Part shown: positions 34,194 through 45,679 of the stretch, piece after piece | Position numbering within the stretch: position 1 is the stretch's first letter | Layout of the letters: each line of letters starts with the position of its first letter | Assembly (NCBI RefSeq): GCF_036884655.1 | Contig: NC_088345.1 | Location: 26,515,501 to 26,579,500 of the forward strand | Direction: 5' to 3' | Origin: Musa acuminata AAA Group | Lineage: Eukaryota; Streptophyta; Magnoliopsida; Zingiberales; Musaceae | Length of the DNA: 64,000 nt | The notes under the pieces: generated by a model | What the model was told of the DNA's origin: nothing | The model's database searches: none | Seen by the model: only the letters and a program-made list of their open reading frames with translations | Made by a program: the position numbers and the translations under genes

Positions 34194-36219
34194 TGTTAGG
34201 ATCGAGAGCACTAAGAGGGGGGGGGTGAATTAGTGCAGCGGAGATCTTACAGCAATTTAAAACCGAAAGGTGCGTTCGTTCAATAAAATCTATTATGATG
34301 CAAAATCCGATTCACAGTTTGTATTTAAGCGCAGTTTGCATCTAAGAGCAGTTTACGTCTAAACGCAGTTTGCGTCTAAACGTAGTTTTACGTCTAAACT
34401 CAGTTTTACGTCTAAACGCAGTTTTACGTCTGAACGCAGTTTTGCGTCTGAACGCAGTTTTGCGTCTGAACGCAGTTTTACGTCTGAACGCAGTTTTGCG
34501 TCTGAACGCAGTTTTGCGTCTGAACGCAGTTTTGCGTCTAAACGTGGTTTTACGTCTAAACACAGTTTTGCGTCTAAACGCAGTTTTACGTCTAAACACA
34601 GAAACTGAACTTTGAAAATCTTTTTGTGAATGTGCAGAAAGCAGTTTGCAGTTATGAATGGAATCAAAGCATAAGCATAAACTGTGATGTAAAGATCGTA
34701 CGAAAACACCGATTTACGTCTCAATGCAAATTCGGAAAGATCTGAACTTAAAGAATCGTTCGTAAAAGCGCAGAGGGCAGTAGCTATGTAGGAGGTTTGC
34801 AATAATGATAAAGTGCTCAAAAATAAACACAAACCAGAGATTTAGAGTGGTTCGTTCAGTCTTGACCTACTCCACTTTTGGCTTCCTCCACCGATGAGGT
34901 TGCCGACGTCAACTAGAGGCCTTCCTTCAATAGGTGAAGGCCAACTGCCCTTTTACAGTTTCTCTCCTTTTGACAGGCTCAGGAGACAACCTTTACAGAT
35001 CCTTTCTCTCCTCTCTTTACAACTCAAGACTTTGAAGAACAGAAAGAGGAGAACTTTTGGACTTTACACAATTTTGAGCTCTTAGAATCACAGAAAAGAT
35101 CAGGAATTCGGAGTGGATCTGTCCCCTTTCTGTGCTGAACGGGTGGGGTATTTATAGGCCCCAACCCAGTTCAAATTTGGAGCTCAAAACGATCAAATCC
35201 CGGAATTCCGGGATCAGGCGGTTGCACCTCTTGACTAGAGAGGTTGCACCGCCTAGCAGAGCTCGAAGACTGAGCTCAAGCGGATGCACCTCTCTGTCAG
35301 GGGTGGTTGCACCTTTTTGCCAGAGCTCGAAGACCGAGCTCAAGCGGTGCATCTCTTGACAAGAGAGGTTGCACCTCTCTGCCAGAGGTGGTTGCACCTC
35401 TCTGCCAGAGGTGGTTGCTCCTCTCTACCAGAGGTGGTTGCACCTCTCTGCCAGAGCTCGAAGACCGAGCTCAGGCGGTGCCTCTCCTGTCCAGAGAGGT
35501 TGCTCCTCTCTGCCAGAGCTCGAAGACCGAGCTTGGTGGTTGCACCTCTTAGCAGAGCTCGAAACTTGAGCTCTGGCGGTGCTACCTCTTGACAGAGGAG
35601 GTTGCACCGCCCAGTCTCGCTTGGAGACTGAGCCCTGGGCGGTTGCACCGCCCAGTCTCACTAGGAGACATATCCTGGGCGGTTGCACCGCCCACAGCAC
35701 CTTGGGTCCGAATGGGTTGAACCATTCGACCCAATTTGAGTTCTTCAGGGGCCCAATTGCCCCAGGATTAAGCTAATGGGATCACCTCCCATTCCTAACT
35801 TAATCAACATGCTAACTACGATTAAATCTAAGACAATTTCTGCAGCTTTGCTTCGGTACGTCAATCGCTTCTTCCGGCGAGTTTCCGGCGAACTTCCGTC
35901 GATCATCCGATGAACCCTCGGTGATGCTTCTGCGGACTTCCGGCAAACTCCTGGATTTTGCGACGATTCACTTGGCAAGTTCTGACGAGCTTCCCTTGGC
36001 AAGCTTCCGGACTTCTCGGATCTGTTCTTGCAGAACCTCCGACGACCGTCCGAACTTCCGTCGAACTCTCGAACTCCCAATGTGATCATGATCTTGACTC
36101 CGGCGCAACTCCTGCTGCTTGTCTAACTTTCATCGTAGTTAATCCTGTACACTTATCTCAACACATAGATTAGACAACAAATGACAATTGACTTCATCAT
36201 CAAAATCCGAGATTCAACA
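34194..36219 (-). repeat. E2 5' LTR
   Basis: 2026 bp. TATA at 35149-35156 (minus), palindrome ATCCCGGAATTCCGGGAT at 35197-35214, minisatellite at about 34316-34605, palindrome array upstream. Confidence 0.9.
34316..34605 (-). repeat. 18-bp minisatellite, E2 5' LTR
   Basis: About 15-16 units, closely matching 26776-27072 unit by unit. Confidence 0.9.
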
Positions 36220-37735
36220 ATGTGGAGGTTCTATCATCAAAGTTTCCCGCCCAATCAGCATCAGCAAAGGCATGAAGATGTAGTTGAGTGGTTTTGCGGA
36301 GAAAGAGACCATGATTAAGGGTCCCTTTAAGATACCGTAAAATTCGTTTAACTGGAGACCAATACATAGCAAAAGGCTTGTGCATGTATTGAGATAATTT
36401 ATTGACTGCAAATGAGATATCTGGACGGGTGAGAGTCAAGTACTGTAAAGAGCCAAGTACTTGTCGGTATTGAGTTGAGTCCGTGGTAGAACTGCCATCA
36501 CATAATTTGAATGATTCACTAGTAGAGAGAGGAGTGTGTGGGGGTGACTTAAGATGGATACCACAGGTTGAGAGGTAGGATGTGAGAGCTTGATATTCAC
36601 CCCCATCATCAGAGTAGACTGTTTTAATTGTAGACTGAAAGAAGTTTTCGACCAACTTTTTAAAGTTGGTAAAAATTGTTGAAACTTCTGACTTATGACG
36701 GAGAGGATAAATCCATGTGTACTTAGTAACATAGTCTACAAAAACGACATAAAATCTAAACTTGTCAAAGGAAGTGATAGGAGTAGGACCCCAAACATCA
36801 GTATAAATAATTTCAAATGGTATAGAACATGATATAGAAGAAGAACCAAAAGGGAGTCTATGACTTTTATTACTGAGACAAGCATCACAATAAAAGCTAT
36901 TATTTGTAGGAGTAAAAAGAGAATAATGAGAAAGTAATTTATTTTGGATAGAAAGGGAGGGATGACCGAGATGATGATGCCACACATCGATTGGAGCTGC
37001 CATTGAGGAGTATGCAGTGGGTTGTTGAGTTGTGGAATGGACAGCCATTCATAAACATTGTCCTTACTCTGACCTTGGAGCAAGGATGCCCCCATGTTCA
37101 AATCGACAAGAAAAGAGTTAGGAAAGAATTCAATAAAGGTATTATTTTGTTTGTAAAATTGAGAAACAAAAATAAGATTGCGTTTAATGTGAGGTGCACA
37201 CAAAACATCATCGAGTGTAAAAGTTATGGTAGGTGAATTAAGCATTGTGGAACCTGAGTAATAGGAAGTCCTTTACCATCACCGATGATGATGTCGTCAT
37301 GTCCATTATAGTTGTTGTGGATCGACAAGTTCTGTAGATAAAAGGTAATGTGATATGACGCGCCGGAGTCCACGATCCAATTATGATCAGTAGTGTTTGG
37401 AGTAGTTGCAAGATTTGCTTGAGGCCAATGTGATTGTGTAGGAAGTCGAGGTCGAGATTGACAGACCTTTGCAGAGTGACCGACTTTATCACATAATTGG
37501 CCGACAACTCTTCGTTGATTTATATGTTGAGGGTGCCAGGTCTACTGATAATTGAAGTAGCCACCTTGGTTGTCGTGATTGAAATGTTGATGATGTGGAG
37601 GAGGGGTTTGGTTAGAGCTCAAAGGTCCAGAAGGCATCTTGGTCAAACCTTTGTTGATAGTCTTGTTATACTAATAGCCCCTCTTTGTGGATTTTTGATT
37701 GACTTGAGCCATGATGGATGGTCCTAACAATTTAT
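36220..37735 (-). pseudogene. Old copia pol relic: protease, integrase N-part fused to RT/RNase H
   Basis: Minus strand. CCHC-like CDKVGHSAKVC (about 37470-37505), protease DSGASYHIT (about 37350-37378), then frameshifts, GAG-pre-integrase VWHHHLGHPS, zinc CDACLSNKSHRLPF, integrase core TDVWGP...YSDDGGEYQ. After SPPHTP the text jumps to LSTSESFKL...LQYLTLTRPDISFA and ADADWAGNFDDRTS, so the integrase C-part and most of RT, including YVDD, are missing. The junction is near 36530-36540. E2 inserted at the 36219/36220 side. Confidence 0.85.
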
Positions 37736-38534
37736 CCTCACGTTTGAGATATATCTCAAAATCAGTCAGCTTGTCGTAAGCTTGTCGTAGAATTCTTCAA
37801 ACGACACTGGTGAATCACGTGCCCGTATTGCTGCTGCCAGTTCCTTATACTCGTCTCCTAGGCCATTGAGGATATGGACAGTAACTTCTTCATCACTGAG
37901 GGAATGACCTATCAAGGCCAAGTTATCAATAATAATCTTTATGTTGTGCAGATAATCAGTAATAGTACTTCCCTCTTATTTTGTTTTCATAAGTCCGGAT
38001 AGGAGACTAAGCATGCGAGTTCGTGAACGATTTGCCAGGGTGGTTTGCAACTTACACCAAGCTTTGGCAGTAGTGTCACACGAAGATATGAGTGGGGCGA
38101 GGGATCCAGCGATCGAAGCTTGAATTGCTTGAAGAATGAGACGATCCTAGCGTAACCATAGTTTGTGGTCCGGATTTGATACTGGACTGGATGCTCTTGG
38201 GATGTTGATCATCGGTGGTGGACAAGGAAGAGAGCCATCGACATAGCCTAGAAGGTCATAGTCAAATAGAAGATTAGAAAATTGAGCACACTAGGATGCG
38301 TAGTTGCCACCTTTGGATAATTTGAAGGGGATGAGGGTTACTGCATTTATAGAGATAAGATTTGTATGTGGGAAAGTACTATGATTAGTAGTCGTGGTCG
38401 AGACTGGAAGTAGGGAAGTTACTATCGAACGACCGATTGTGGGCGGCGAGTGGGGGGGCAGCTCCGCCTAAGATCTGGAGAGGGGGGACTACCACATAAG
38501 AGGAAAAATTTGGCAGCGATGTGATGTCGGACAT
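37736..38534 (-). pseudogene. Old copia gag relic
   Basis: ATG at 38534 is about 70 bp after the primer site (MSDITSLPNFSSYVVV). Several stops and frameshifts follow, but the UBN2/Gag-polyprotein signature is readable (ITDYLHNIKIIIDNLALIGH, then VTVHILNGLGDEYKELAAAI, near 37780-37950). It differs strongly from the Sirevirus Gag of E1-E5, so this is another copia lineage. Confidence 0.75.
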
Positions 38535-38603
38535 CAAGAATTTTTCTCAGCATCGACTCAGATAGGGGTGCTGCAATAGTAGTGATGTCTCCTCACAATT
38601 TCT

Positions 38604-38615
38604 ACTCTGATACCA
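38604..38615 (-). promoter_or_regulatory. Primer-binding site of old copia element
   Basis: Minus strand TGGTATCAGAGT directly next to the 5' LTR. Confidence 0.85.
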
Positions 38616-38795
38616 TGAAGAAATAAGAGAATAAAGAAAAGCACACTTCAATTAGTATCATATGAAGTCTATTTATATATGGTGAAAGATAAGATTTCTT
38701 TAACTGAACAGAGAGATTGCCTAATACATTTGAGGAAATCTCGCTATGCAGTTGAGGAAATCTCTCTATTATCAAAGGAAATCTCTCTGTTATCA
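38616..38795 (-). repeat. 5' LTR of old copia element
   Basis: About 180 bp; partner of 17342-17518. Confidence 0.85.
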
Positions 38796-39225
38796 TATAC
38801 TTCTTTTCTTCTCATTAATCTTCCCGATTAGTTCAGATTCCATATCTGTGAGTGATACTTTGACCCCAAGGTCGGCAAATAAGATCTCTTCTATTTTTCA
38901 TTTCTCAAGTTTCTAACTAAAGCGATTGATGGACAAAAAAATCCAAGAAAGAAACATGAGGCTTTCACTCGTACTCTTAAGACTTGACACTTACTTTTCT
39001 AAGTGCAGGAATTCTTCATCAATGCACTCGTGGGAATTCATCATCATACCCTAGAAATAAGGGTATTCATCTAGCATTAGGCATTATTAGGCTGGTTTCC
39101 AAGGTGAGTCGGTAGGCAGAGTTAGGGTTTCAAAGGCTAGTAGGCAGGCTACTAGGCAAGCAGAGTTAGGCTTTTAAGGCGAGTAGGCAAGCTGCTACCA
39201 AGCAAAGTTAGGCTTTCAAGCTGAT
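38796..39225. other. Mitochondrial-like island, second piece
   Basis: No TE motif. 39090-39225 carries an imperfect tandem repeat of about 50 bp built on 'gtaggcaagc' and 'agttaggctttcaa'. Would join 17341 on the left if the old copia element is removed. Confidence 0.4.
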
Positions 39226-40144
39226 CTCGATCAAATGACATATCATATAATATATATTTTATATTTTATAATAATTTATTTAGATTGAGTTAGTTTAGAT
39301 CTAATTAAGTTGATATTGGGATAAAAAAATACCAACCCAATTAGGGGCCCATTGAACCTGAGTTGAGATTATTTTGGGCTAAGTGAGGCCCATGCAGTAA
39401 CTCTCAGTAGGCTCAGGCGGTGGCACCGCTTGGGATTCAACCTCCCAAGTTGTCTAAGCAGCGGTACTGTCCAGTGTTAGTGTTAGACTAAGCGGTGATA
39501 CCGCCTAGTGTTAGACTAACAAACGGTGGTACCGTTAGTTGTCAGTATGTTAGATGGTGATACTGCCCAATACTAGCAGTGGTACCGCCAATACCTTGAA
39601 AACTCGGATGAGATTATTTTGGTTCCAAATTTGAATCCATTTGGGGCTTATAAAAACCTCACTCATCCCTACTCAATGGCCTTATAAACTGAGAATAAAA
39701 ATTAAGGAAAACACTGTTGTAATCTTATAAGAATTCCCCTCCTCTAGAGTAGTGTTGATTTCAATTTAAGAGAGGGGTGAGTGGGTTGTAAATGTTATCT
39801 CCTAAACCTGTGAAGAGGAGAAAAGACTTCTAAGAGGATAGTTGGTCTTCGTCCATTGAAGGAAGACCATTAATGGATGTTAGTGGTCTCAATAGAGGAG
39901 GAATCGAGAGTAGACGTAGGTCATGACGACCGAACCACTATAAAATTGGTCTATATTTTCTTGTTGCTCTTCATTACTATTATTTTCTGTCTTAATTGTT
40001 TATTACTCTTATTCTAGGTCAAGGACACTTTCAATATATTTTCTGATATGCTTTTATCAAGACGAAAGTTTCGAATCGACTTAATTTTTACGATAGTACT
40101 AATTCACACCCCCCCACCCTCCAATGTCATTCACGATCCTAATA
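39226..40144 (+). repeat. E7 5' LTR, 5'-truncated
   Basis: Begins at the region equivalent to about 43200 of the 3' LTR, so roughly the first 370-390 bp are absent. Ends ATCCTAATA. Confidence 0.7.
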
Positions 40145-40146
40145 GT

Positions 40147-40158
40147 TGGTATCAGAGT
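40147..40158 (+). promoter_or_regulatory. E7 primer-binding site
   Basis: TGGTATCAGAGT, two bases after the LTR. Confidence 0.8.
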
Positions 40159-40190
40159 CAAGTTACTCTTTGTTTGGTTTAAAATCCAAG

Positions 40191-41136
40191 AGAAATACTT
40201 TTTTTTTTCTTTCAAGAGGATTTTTCTATTACTTGTCCTCCTATGTTTAATGGGTTAAAAAATATGAATAAGAGTTCTTTACTTTCTTTAAACTTTGATT
40301 TATGGAATATTATCGAATATGGTTGTCAACAACCCTCTAATCCTATGAATGAATAGAATGATTTTGAGAAAAAATCATTTCGTTAAATGTAAAAGGTATG
40401 AATGCTTTGTTTTATGCTTTAGATAAAAATGAGCTTAGTCATATTTTGACTTATGAAACTGCACATGACATTTGACACACTCTTGAAATCACACATGAAG
40501 GCACAAGTAGGGTTAAAGAATCAAAAATTAATCTTTTGATACATAGTTTTAAATTATTTCAAATGGAACCAAGCAAAACCATTGGAGACATGTACACCCA
40601 TTTTACAAATGTCATCAATGGTTTTAAAGTACTTGGTAAAAGTTTTTCTAATTTTGAACTTGTTAACAAAATACTAAGATCCCTTCCAAAAAGTTGGGAT
40701 CCGAAAGTGATGGCAATACAAGAGACAAAGGAGTTAAACAATTTTCTTCTTGAAGAATTTATTGGGTCTTTAATAACCTATGAAATAAGTTGTATCAAAC
40801 ATGATGAACTGGAGAACAACCTTTCAAAGAACAGGAAGGATTTGACACTTAGAACAAATGAAAACCACTCGAGCAAAAGCTTAAGTGATGATGACTTTGA
40901 ACTTTTAACAATAATGCTTAAAAAGTTCTTAAAGCAAGAATCAAAGAATAAAAATAAACTTAAAAAGAAGTTACCAAAGAAGAAAGTACTCAAGGTGACT
41001 TGGGACAAAACGAGTGCATTCGAAGACGAGGAGCAAAACAATAAAGACAAAGTAGCAAACTACGCCTTGGTAGCTTTTGACAATGAGGTAAGTGACTCAA
41101 CCAAAACTCATTTGCTTTACTATGAAATTACTATGA
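40191..41136 (+). pseudogene. E7 gag relic (shortened type)
   Basis: The start codon has decayed (AAATACTT where relatives have ATGGCT). The 5' part is frameshifted; from 40536 a long frame shows FQMEPSKTIGDMYTHFTNV, LGKSFSNFELVNKILRSLPK, EEFIGSLITYEIS, NRKDLTLRTNENH. No zinc knuckle at all: KNKLKKKLPKKKVLKVTWDK replaces it. C-terminus is THLLYYEIT, homologous to the YFEIT ends of E1, E4 and E5. Confidence 0.8.
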
Positions 41137-41171
41137 CAGGGCGGGGGAGGAGGGGGGGGGGGGGGGGAGGA
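41137..41171 (+). repeat. G-run inserted at end of E7 gag
   Basis: ACAGGGCGGGGGAGGAGG followed by about 17 G. Relatives have no G-run here. Confidence 0.75.
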
Positions 41172-42831
41172 TCATGCTTCTCTTTCTAGTGATTTTAAAC
41201 AATTAAAAAATTGAGCATGACAATTGATTACAAAGAAAAATATATTACTACAACAAATAAAATGATTTTGATTGAAAATGGTTTATATGAAGTCATGCTT
41301 GATGATTTAATGATGCATAATGATTTGAAGTAATGATGGTTTTTGTGATTTATAGTTTATTGATCTTGATGACTCTTATAATAATCTTATTTTTTAATTT
41401 TAAATGATGATCCATGTTTTTGTTTGGCATAAAAGACAAAGGCATATTTGTATAAAATAAATCACATAAATTGAAACACATAAAAAATGGAATGCATTAT
41501 TCTTGAAAATGTCTCTATCCCTAAAATCTTATCGAGTTTTCAATAAGAGATTAATCAATATATTTGTCATTTTGAATCTCTTGAAAGTGATTTTGATGAT
41601 TTGATGATTTGAATTTAAATTAGTTTTATCTATATTATAATCTTAAATTCTCAAAATTATAACTTGAGATTTTCTTTATATGAATCAAGATCCCCTACTC
41701 TTTATTTTCATATGACTCTTGCATTTTATTAAAGAGAATACTTATCCTTTTTTTATCTTGATTTCTTGATTTTTAATGACTTGTGTTTTTAATTTGAATC
41801 AAAATTGTTTATTATTATTCTTCCTTTAGCTATTCACTAAAAAGGATATTTCTTTTAATCATAATCCTTCTCTTGATTTCTCAATATGTTTAAAATTCTC
41901 TATGATGTGTTTATTTAAGAGGAGATTTATACAAATTATAATATTAATTTCTTAACTTGAGATTCATTATGACTCCTTTGTATTGATCATCAAATTGATC
42001 TCTTATGGTTTGAAGTTTTTTTTGATAATACAAAACATTGATGATTTTTTGTATTGATCTTTTATGATCTTTAATATCTTTCATGTGATAATAATTGATG
42101 TAAATTTTTGTATCTCCCCTCTTCTTCATTCTTGTTTACAATGACAAAGGGGAGAAAGAAATTTGCTAGCATCTCAAGAGATTTGTCAAAATGAATCATG
42201 TCTTTTAGTATTCAAATAATCTTTATTATTATGTCTTTCATGTTATGATTTATTTATGATACTCCCTTGTATTCAAATTATATATCTCATCACATTTGAT
42301 TTAAATTTATCTTTGTTATGATATGAAAATTGATGTAAAGGGAAAAGAATTATAAAATTATATTCTTCCCTTCTTTTTTACAATGACAAAAGGGAAGATA
42401 AAATTGCTAGCTTCTAAAATGATGTAAAACTTGTTAACTTGTACATTTCAAGGAGAAAATCTTGCTAGCTTGCACATTTCAAGGAGAAGAATTTGCTAGC
42501 TTGCACATCTCATGAGAAGCAAAAGTGCAAACTTGCACATCTCAAGAAGTAAAATTTACAAACTTGCACAACTCAAAATTGTTGCTAGCTTGTATATTAT
42601 AAAACTTGTATATCTCAAAAACTTGCTAGATACACTTCTCCTTTTTGTTGTGACAAAGGGGGAGAAGATATGATGATGAGTTGAATCATGCATGGTAGGA
42701 TGTACTTTTTATGTTTTAAAATATTGTATGATTTTCTGAATTTAAAAGATCTATCAATGTGGTATATTGATAGGGGAAGTTTAGTTTAAACTCCATCATT
42801 AATTGATTGTCATCATCAAAAAAGAGAAAAT
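41172..42831 (+). other. E7 AT-rich non-coding region and weak PPT
   Basis: No reading frame of note. 42400-42640 is a motif array (GCTAGCTTGCACAT, TCAAG.AG.A) followed by 'tgtgacaaagggggagaaga' (about 42649). The PPT just before 42832 is degraded (AAAGAGAAAAT). Confidence 0.75.
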
Positions 42832-44158
42832 TATTGAATCTCATATTTTTATAATGAAATCAATTGATGAGTTTATGATCTAATCTACGTTTTGAGTGAC
42901 CCGGGACTAGCTTCAATCTAGGAGCGGCAAATTAATTAAAGCAAGAGGAATCAGATGTTGGGCTGGAGTTGAACATATCAAGAGATTAGACGTCGGACCA
43001 GAGGATCGGTTGACGTGCCGGCAGAAGGACTTTGTATCATGAGTTCGGGCATCGGGCCGAAAGTTCAAGCATCGAGCCGAAGGATTGCACATTGCACTAA
43101 GGAGATCGAAAGTTATGGGAGTTAACATGTCAATTAGGCAATATGCCAATTAGGCAATACGCCAAAGGAGAGGACGATGCGCCGAAGAATCAGACGAAGC
43201 GCCGGAAGAACCAATGACATGCCGGACAATATATAATTCGTCCTTTGTAATAATTTATTTAGATTGAGTTAGTTTAGGTCTAATTGAGTTAGTATTGGGA
43301 TGAAATAATGCCAACTCAATTAAGCACCTATTGGCATGAGTTGGGGCTCTTTTGGGCCAAGTGAAGCCCATGTAGCAACCCTCAACGAGTTCAAGCAATG
43401 GCACTACTTGGGACTCGGCTTCCCATGTTGTTTGGATAGTGGTACCATCTAGTGTTAATGTTAGATTGAGCAGTGGTATCACCTAATGTAAGACTGACAA
43501 GTAGTGGTACTATTAGTTATCGATCTGTCAAGCAATGGTATCGCTCAGTATTGGTAGTAGTACAATCAATACTCTGAAAACCCAAGATGAGATCATTTTG
43601 ACTTCAAATTTGAATCTATTTGGGGCCTATAAAAACCCCACTCATCCCTGCTTAGTGGGCATACAAACTAAAAACAAAAATTAGGGAAAATACTATTGAA
43701 ATCTTGTGAGAATTTCTCTCCTCTAGCTCTAAGTGTTGATTTCAATTTAAGAGAGGGGTGAGTGGGTTATAAAGGTTATCTCCTAAACCTGTGAAAAGGA
43801 GAAAATAGTTGTAAGGGGGTAGTTGGTCTTCGCCCATTGAAGGAAGACCATTAGTGGACGCTGGTGGCTTCAACGAAGGAGGAATCAGGACCGAACCACT
43901 ATCAAATTGGTGTGCACTTTCTTGTTGCTCTTCATTACTATTGTTTTCTGTCTTAATTGCTTATTACTCTTATTCTAAGTCAAGCACGCTTTTAATATCT
44001 TTTTCGATACGCTTTATCAAGTTAAAAGTTTCGAATCGATTTAATTTTTAATATCTTTTTCGATACGCTTTATCAAGTTAAAAGTTTCGAATCGATTTAA
44101 TTTTTACGATAGCACTAATTCACCCCCCCCCCCTCCCAATGTCATTCACGATCCTAGC
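42832..44158 (+). repeat. E7 3' LTR
   Basis: About 1.33 kb, TATTGAATCTCAT...ATCCTAGC. Contains a direct tandem duplication of about 56 bp at 43993-44105 (TAATATCTTTTTCGATACGC...), not present in the 5' LTR. Confidence 0.75.
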
Positions 44159-44980
44159 GATTCTTTTCTTTCGCCAAAGCCAAAGTGTGTTAGCTTACTT
44201 TTGTGGGTGCGCCTATTTGTTTTGGAGTTAAGTGAGTGAAGAAGGAAGCAGTTAGGTTAATCTCTTCTCTTAGATGTCAGTGCTATTCTTTCTTTCGAGT
44301 GAGTGGTGCTAAAGGAATGGAATAGAAAGGTGCGCGAGTAGTGTCGAGTTAATCCCCGAGAGTAATAGCAGTTTGCTTACTATCATCTATATGTAGTGCA
44401 CTCTCTTCACAATCAACAAGCAACAGAACTAACAAGGGCACAGAAAGGGGACGAAAAGAAACAAGACTTCTATTAGATTCCAATCTTAAAGGAATGGAAT
44501 TAATAACGCTAGCAAAAAGCCGTATCGCACAAGGGCTTCTCTTTAGGAGCGGGACGAAACTACTCGGTTGAGGCTTGAATGCCAGATTGATAGACATTTA
44601 ACCTATGCATATGCCTCTGGTGTCACAAACCTACGTACTCTCATATCTAAACTCTGCCTCTGTCCTGCAAGAAAGGGTGCCTCAATTCCACAAGTGGAAC
44701 TCAACATGCAATAGAACTAAGTGCATTAGCGAGTTCTTTCACACCTCGAACAACACAAGCACCGCACTTACTCCTAGAGACCACATTGTATACCCCTTCT
44801 TGGAACGTTGTAACACCTATGTTCCACTCCGCAAATGGTGCTAATACCTCTTTTGCACTAGAGTTCGTCAGAACAAGAACAAGTGGTAGAGTAAGCAAAG
44901 CAGTGTGGGGTTACGAGCTAATAGGATAGGAGAGAACTAAATAACAAGTGTACAAGTAAGCAAAGCAGTGGGGTTATGCA
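44159..44980. other. Mitochondrial-like island, third piece
   Basis: 822 bp of balanced sequence without TE motifs, typical in texture of plant mitochondrial spacers ('ctttcgccaaagccaaag', 'gggacgaaaagaaacaag'). A short direct repeat AGTAAGCAAAGCAGTG occurs near 44891 and 44957. No recognisable gene. Confidence 0.45.
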
Positions 44981-45679
44981 TGTTAGGATCAGGGTCGGTA
45001 CTACGAGGGGGGGTGAATTAGTGCAGCCGATAAAAATGTCGATTTCGAAAAATCTTTCGTACGATAAAAAACTGAACTCAGAAGTTCTTAACTTGAAAGC
45101 ATGTTCGTAAAGGTGTGTAGCAAAAGTAATGAGGAAGTAAAGCACGTATGAAGGTTTGCAGTAAGGTAAATAGCAATAAATAAATGCAAACTAGAGAACA
45201 CGACAGTTTTAGAGTGGTTCGGTCAACGTGACCAACATCCACTTTCGGCTTCCTCCTCCGACGAGGTCACCGACATTCATTAGAGACCTTCCTTTAATAG
45301 GCGAAGGCCAATCACCTTTTACACCCCTCTTCTCCTTTTACCGGGTTTAGGAGATAACCTTTACAAGCACTCACTCTCCTCTTTAAACAGAAATGTAAGT
45401 TTAAGCTAGAGGAGGGAATATACTTATGATCGTAGCAGCGTTTTCTCTCTTTTAATCTCTCTGTGCTTGTGTTGTTTAACCAGGGATGAGAGGGGTATTT
45501 ATAGGCTTTTAAGTTGATTTAAACTTGGAGCCTAAAACTTTCCCATCCCGGGTTCCCCGGGCATGGGCGATACCACCGCCTACGCTGGGCGGTACCACCG
45601 CCCAGTGTCAGTCTGGCTGACACTGCCCTAGGCAGTACCACCGCCCAGGTCTGGAGGTACCACTGCCTGGGGGGCAGTG
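44981..45679 (-). mobile_element. Minus-strand Sirevirus-type LTR, part 1 (target of E3)
   Basis: Starts TGTTAGGATCAGGGTCGG; G-run, leader, TATA on the minus strand at about 45499-45506 ('ggtatttatagg'), a CCCGGGTTCCCCGGG inverted repeat where E1-E3 have their 18-bp palindrome, then GGCGGTACCACCGCC repeats. No minisatellite. E3 is inserted at 45679. Confidence 0.8.

Larger units (their letters stand above)
26641..36219 (-). mobile_element. E2: Sirevirus-type gag-pol retrotransposon (defective)
   Basis: 9.58 kb. LTRs 26641-28718 (2078 bp) and 34194-36219 (2026 bp). Target duplication ATGAG (26636-26640) against ATGTG (36220-36224), one mismatch. Contains primer site, intact gag, pol with a frameshift and a deletion, a non-coding 3' region of about 0.85 kb with multiple PPT-like tracts, and a PPT. 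No envelope-like frame after pol. Same strand as the old copia and as E1. Confidence 0.9.
17342..38795 (-). mobile_element. Old short-LTR Ty1/copia element (host of E1 and E2)
   Basis: Composite element. Its own DNA is 17342-17787, 26472-26640 and 36220-38795. LTRs of about 177 and 180 bp (TGAAGAAAT...GTTATCA on the plus strand) lie at 17342-17518 and 38616-38795. Flanks are GATAC (17337-17341) and TATAC (38796-38800), a one-mismatch 5-bp duplication. The primer site lies next to the right LTR and a purine tract next to the left LTR. Gag, protease, integrase and RNase H remnants follow in the expected minus-strand order. Non-functional because of a large integrase-RT deletion, stops and two insertions. 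Confidence 0.85.
39226..44158 (+). mobile_element. E7: decayed gag-only Sirevirus-like element
   Basis: A 5'-truncated LTR (about 39226-40144), primer site, gag relic, about 1.7 kb AT-rich non-coding region, weak PPT and a 3' LTR (42832-44158). LTRs lack the 18-bp minisatellite and have 'gcttataaaaacc' instead of a clean TATA box. The LTRs are clearly diverged, so this is much older than E1. No pol. Confidence 0.8.

Noticed and set aside
36200..37048. Treating the 282-codon frame as an intact gene
   Set aside because: Its end lies in E2's LTR and it lacks RT; it is a deletion fusion in an old element.
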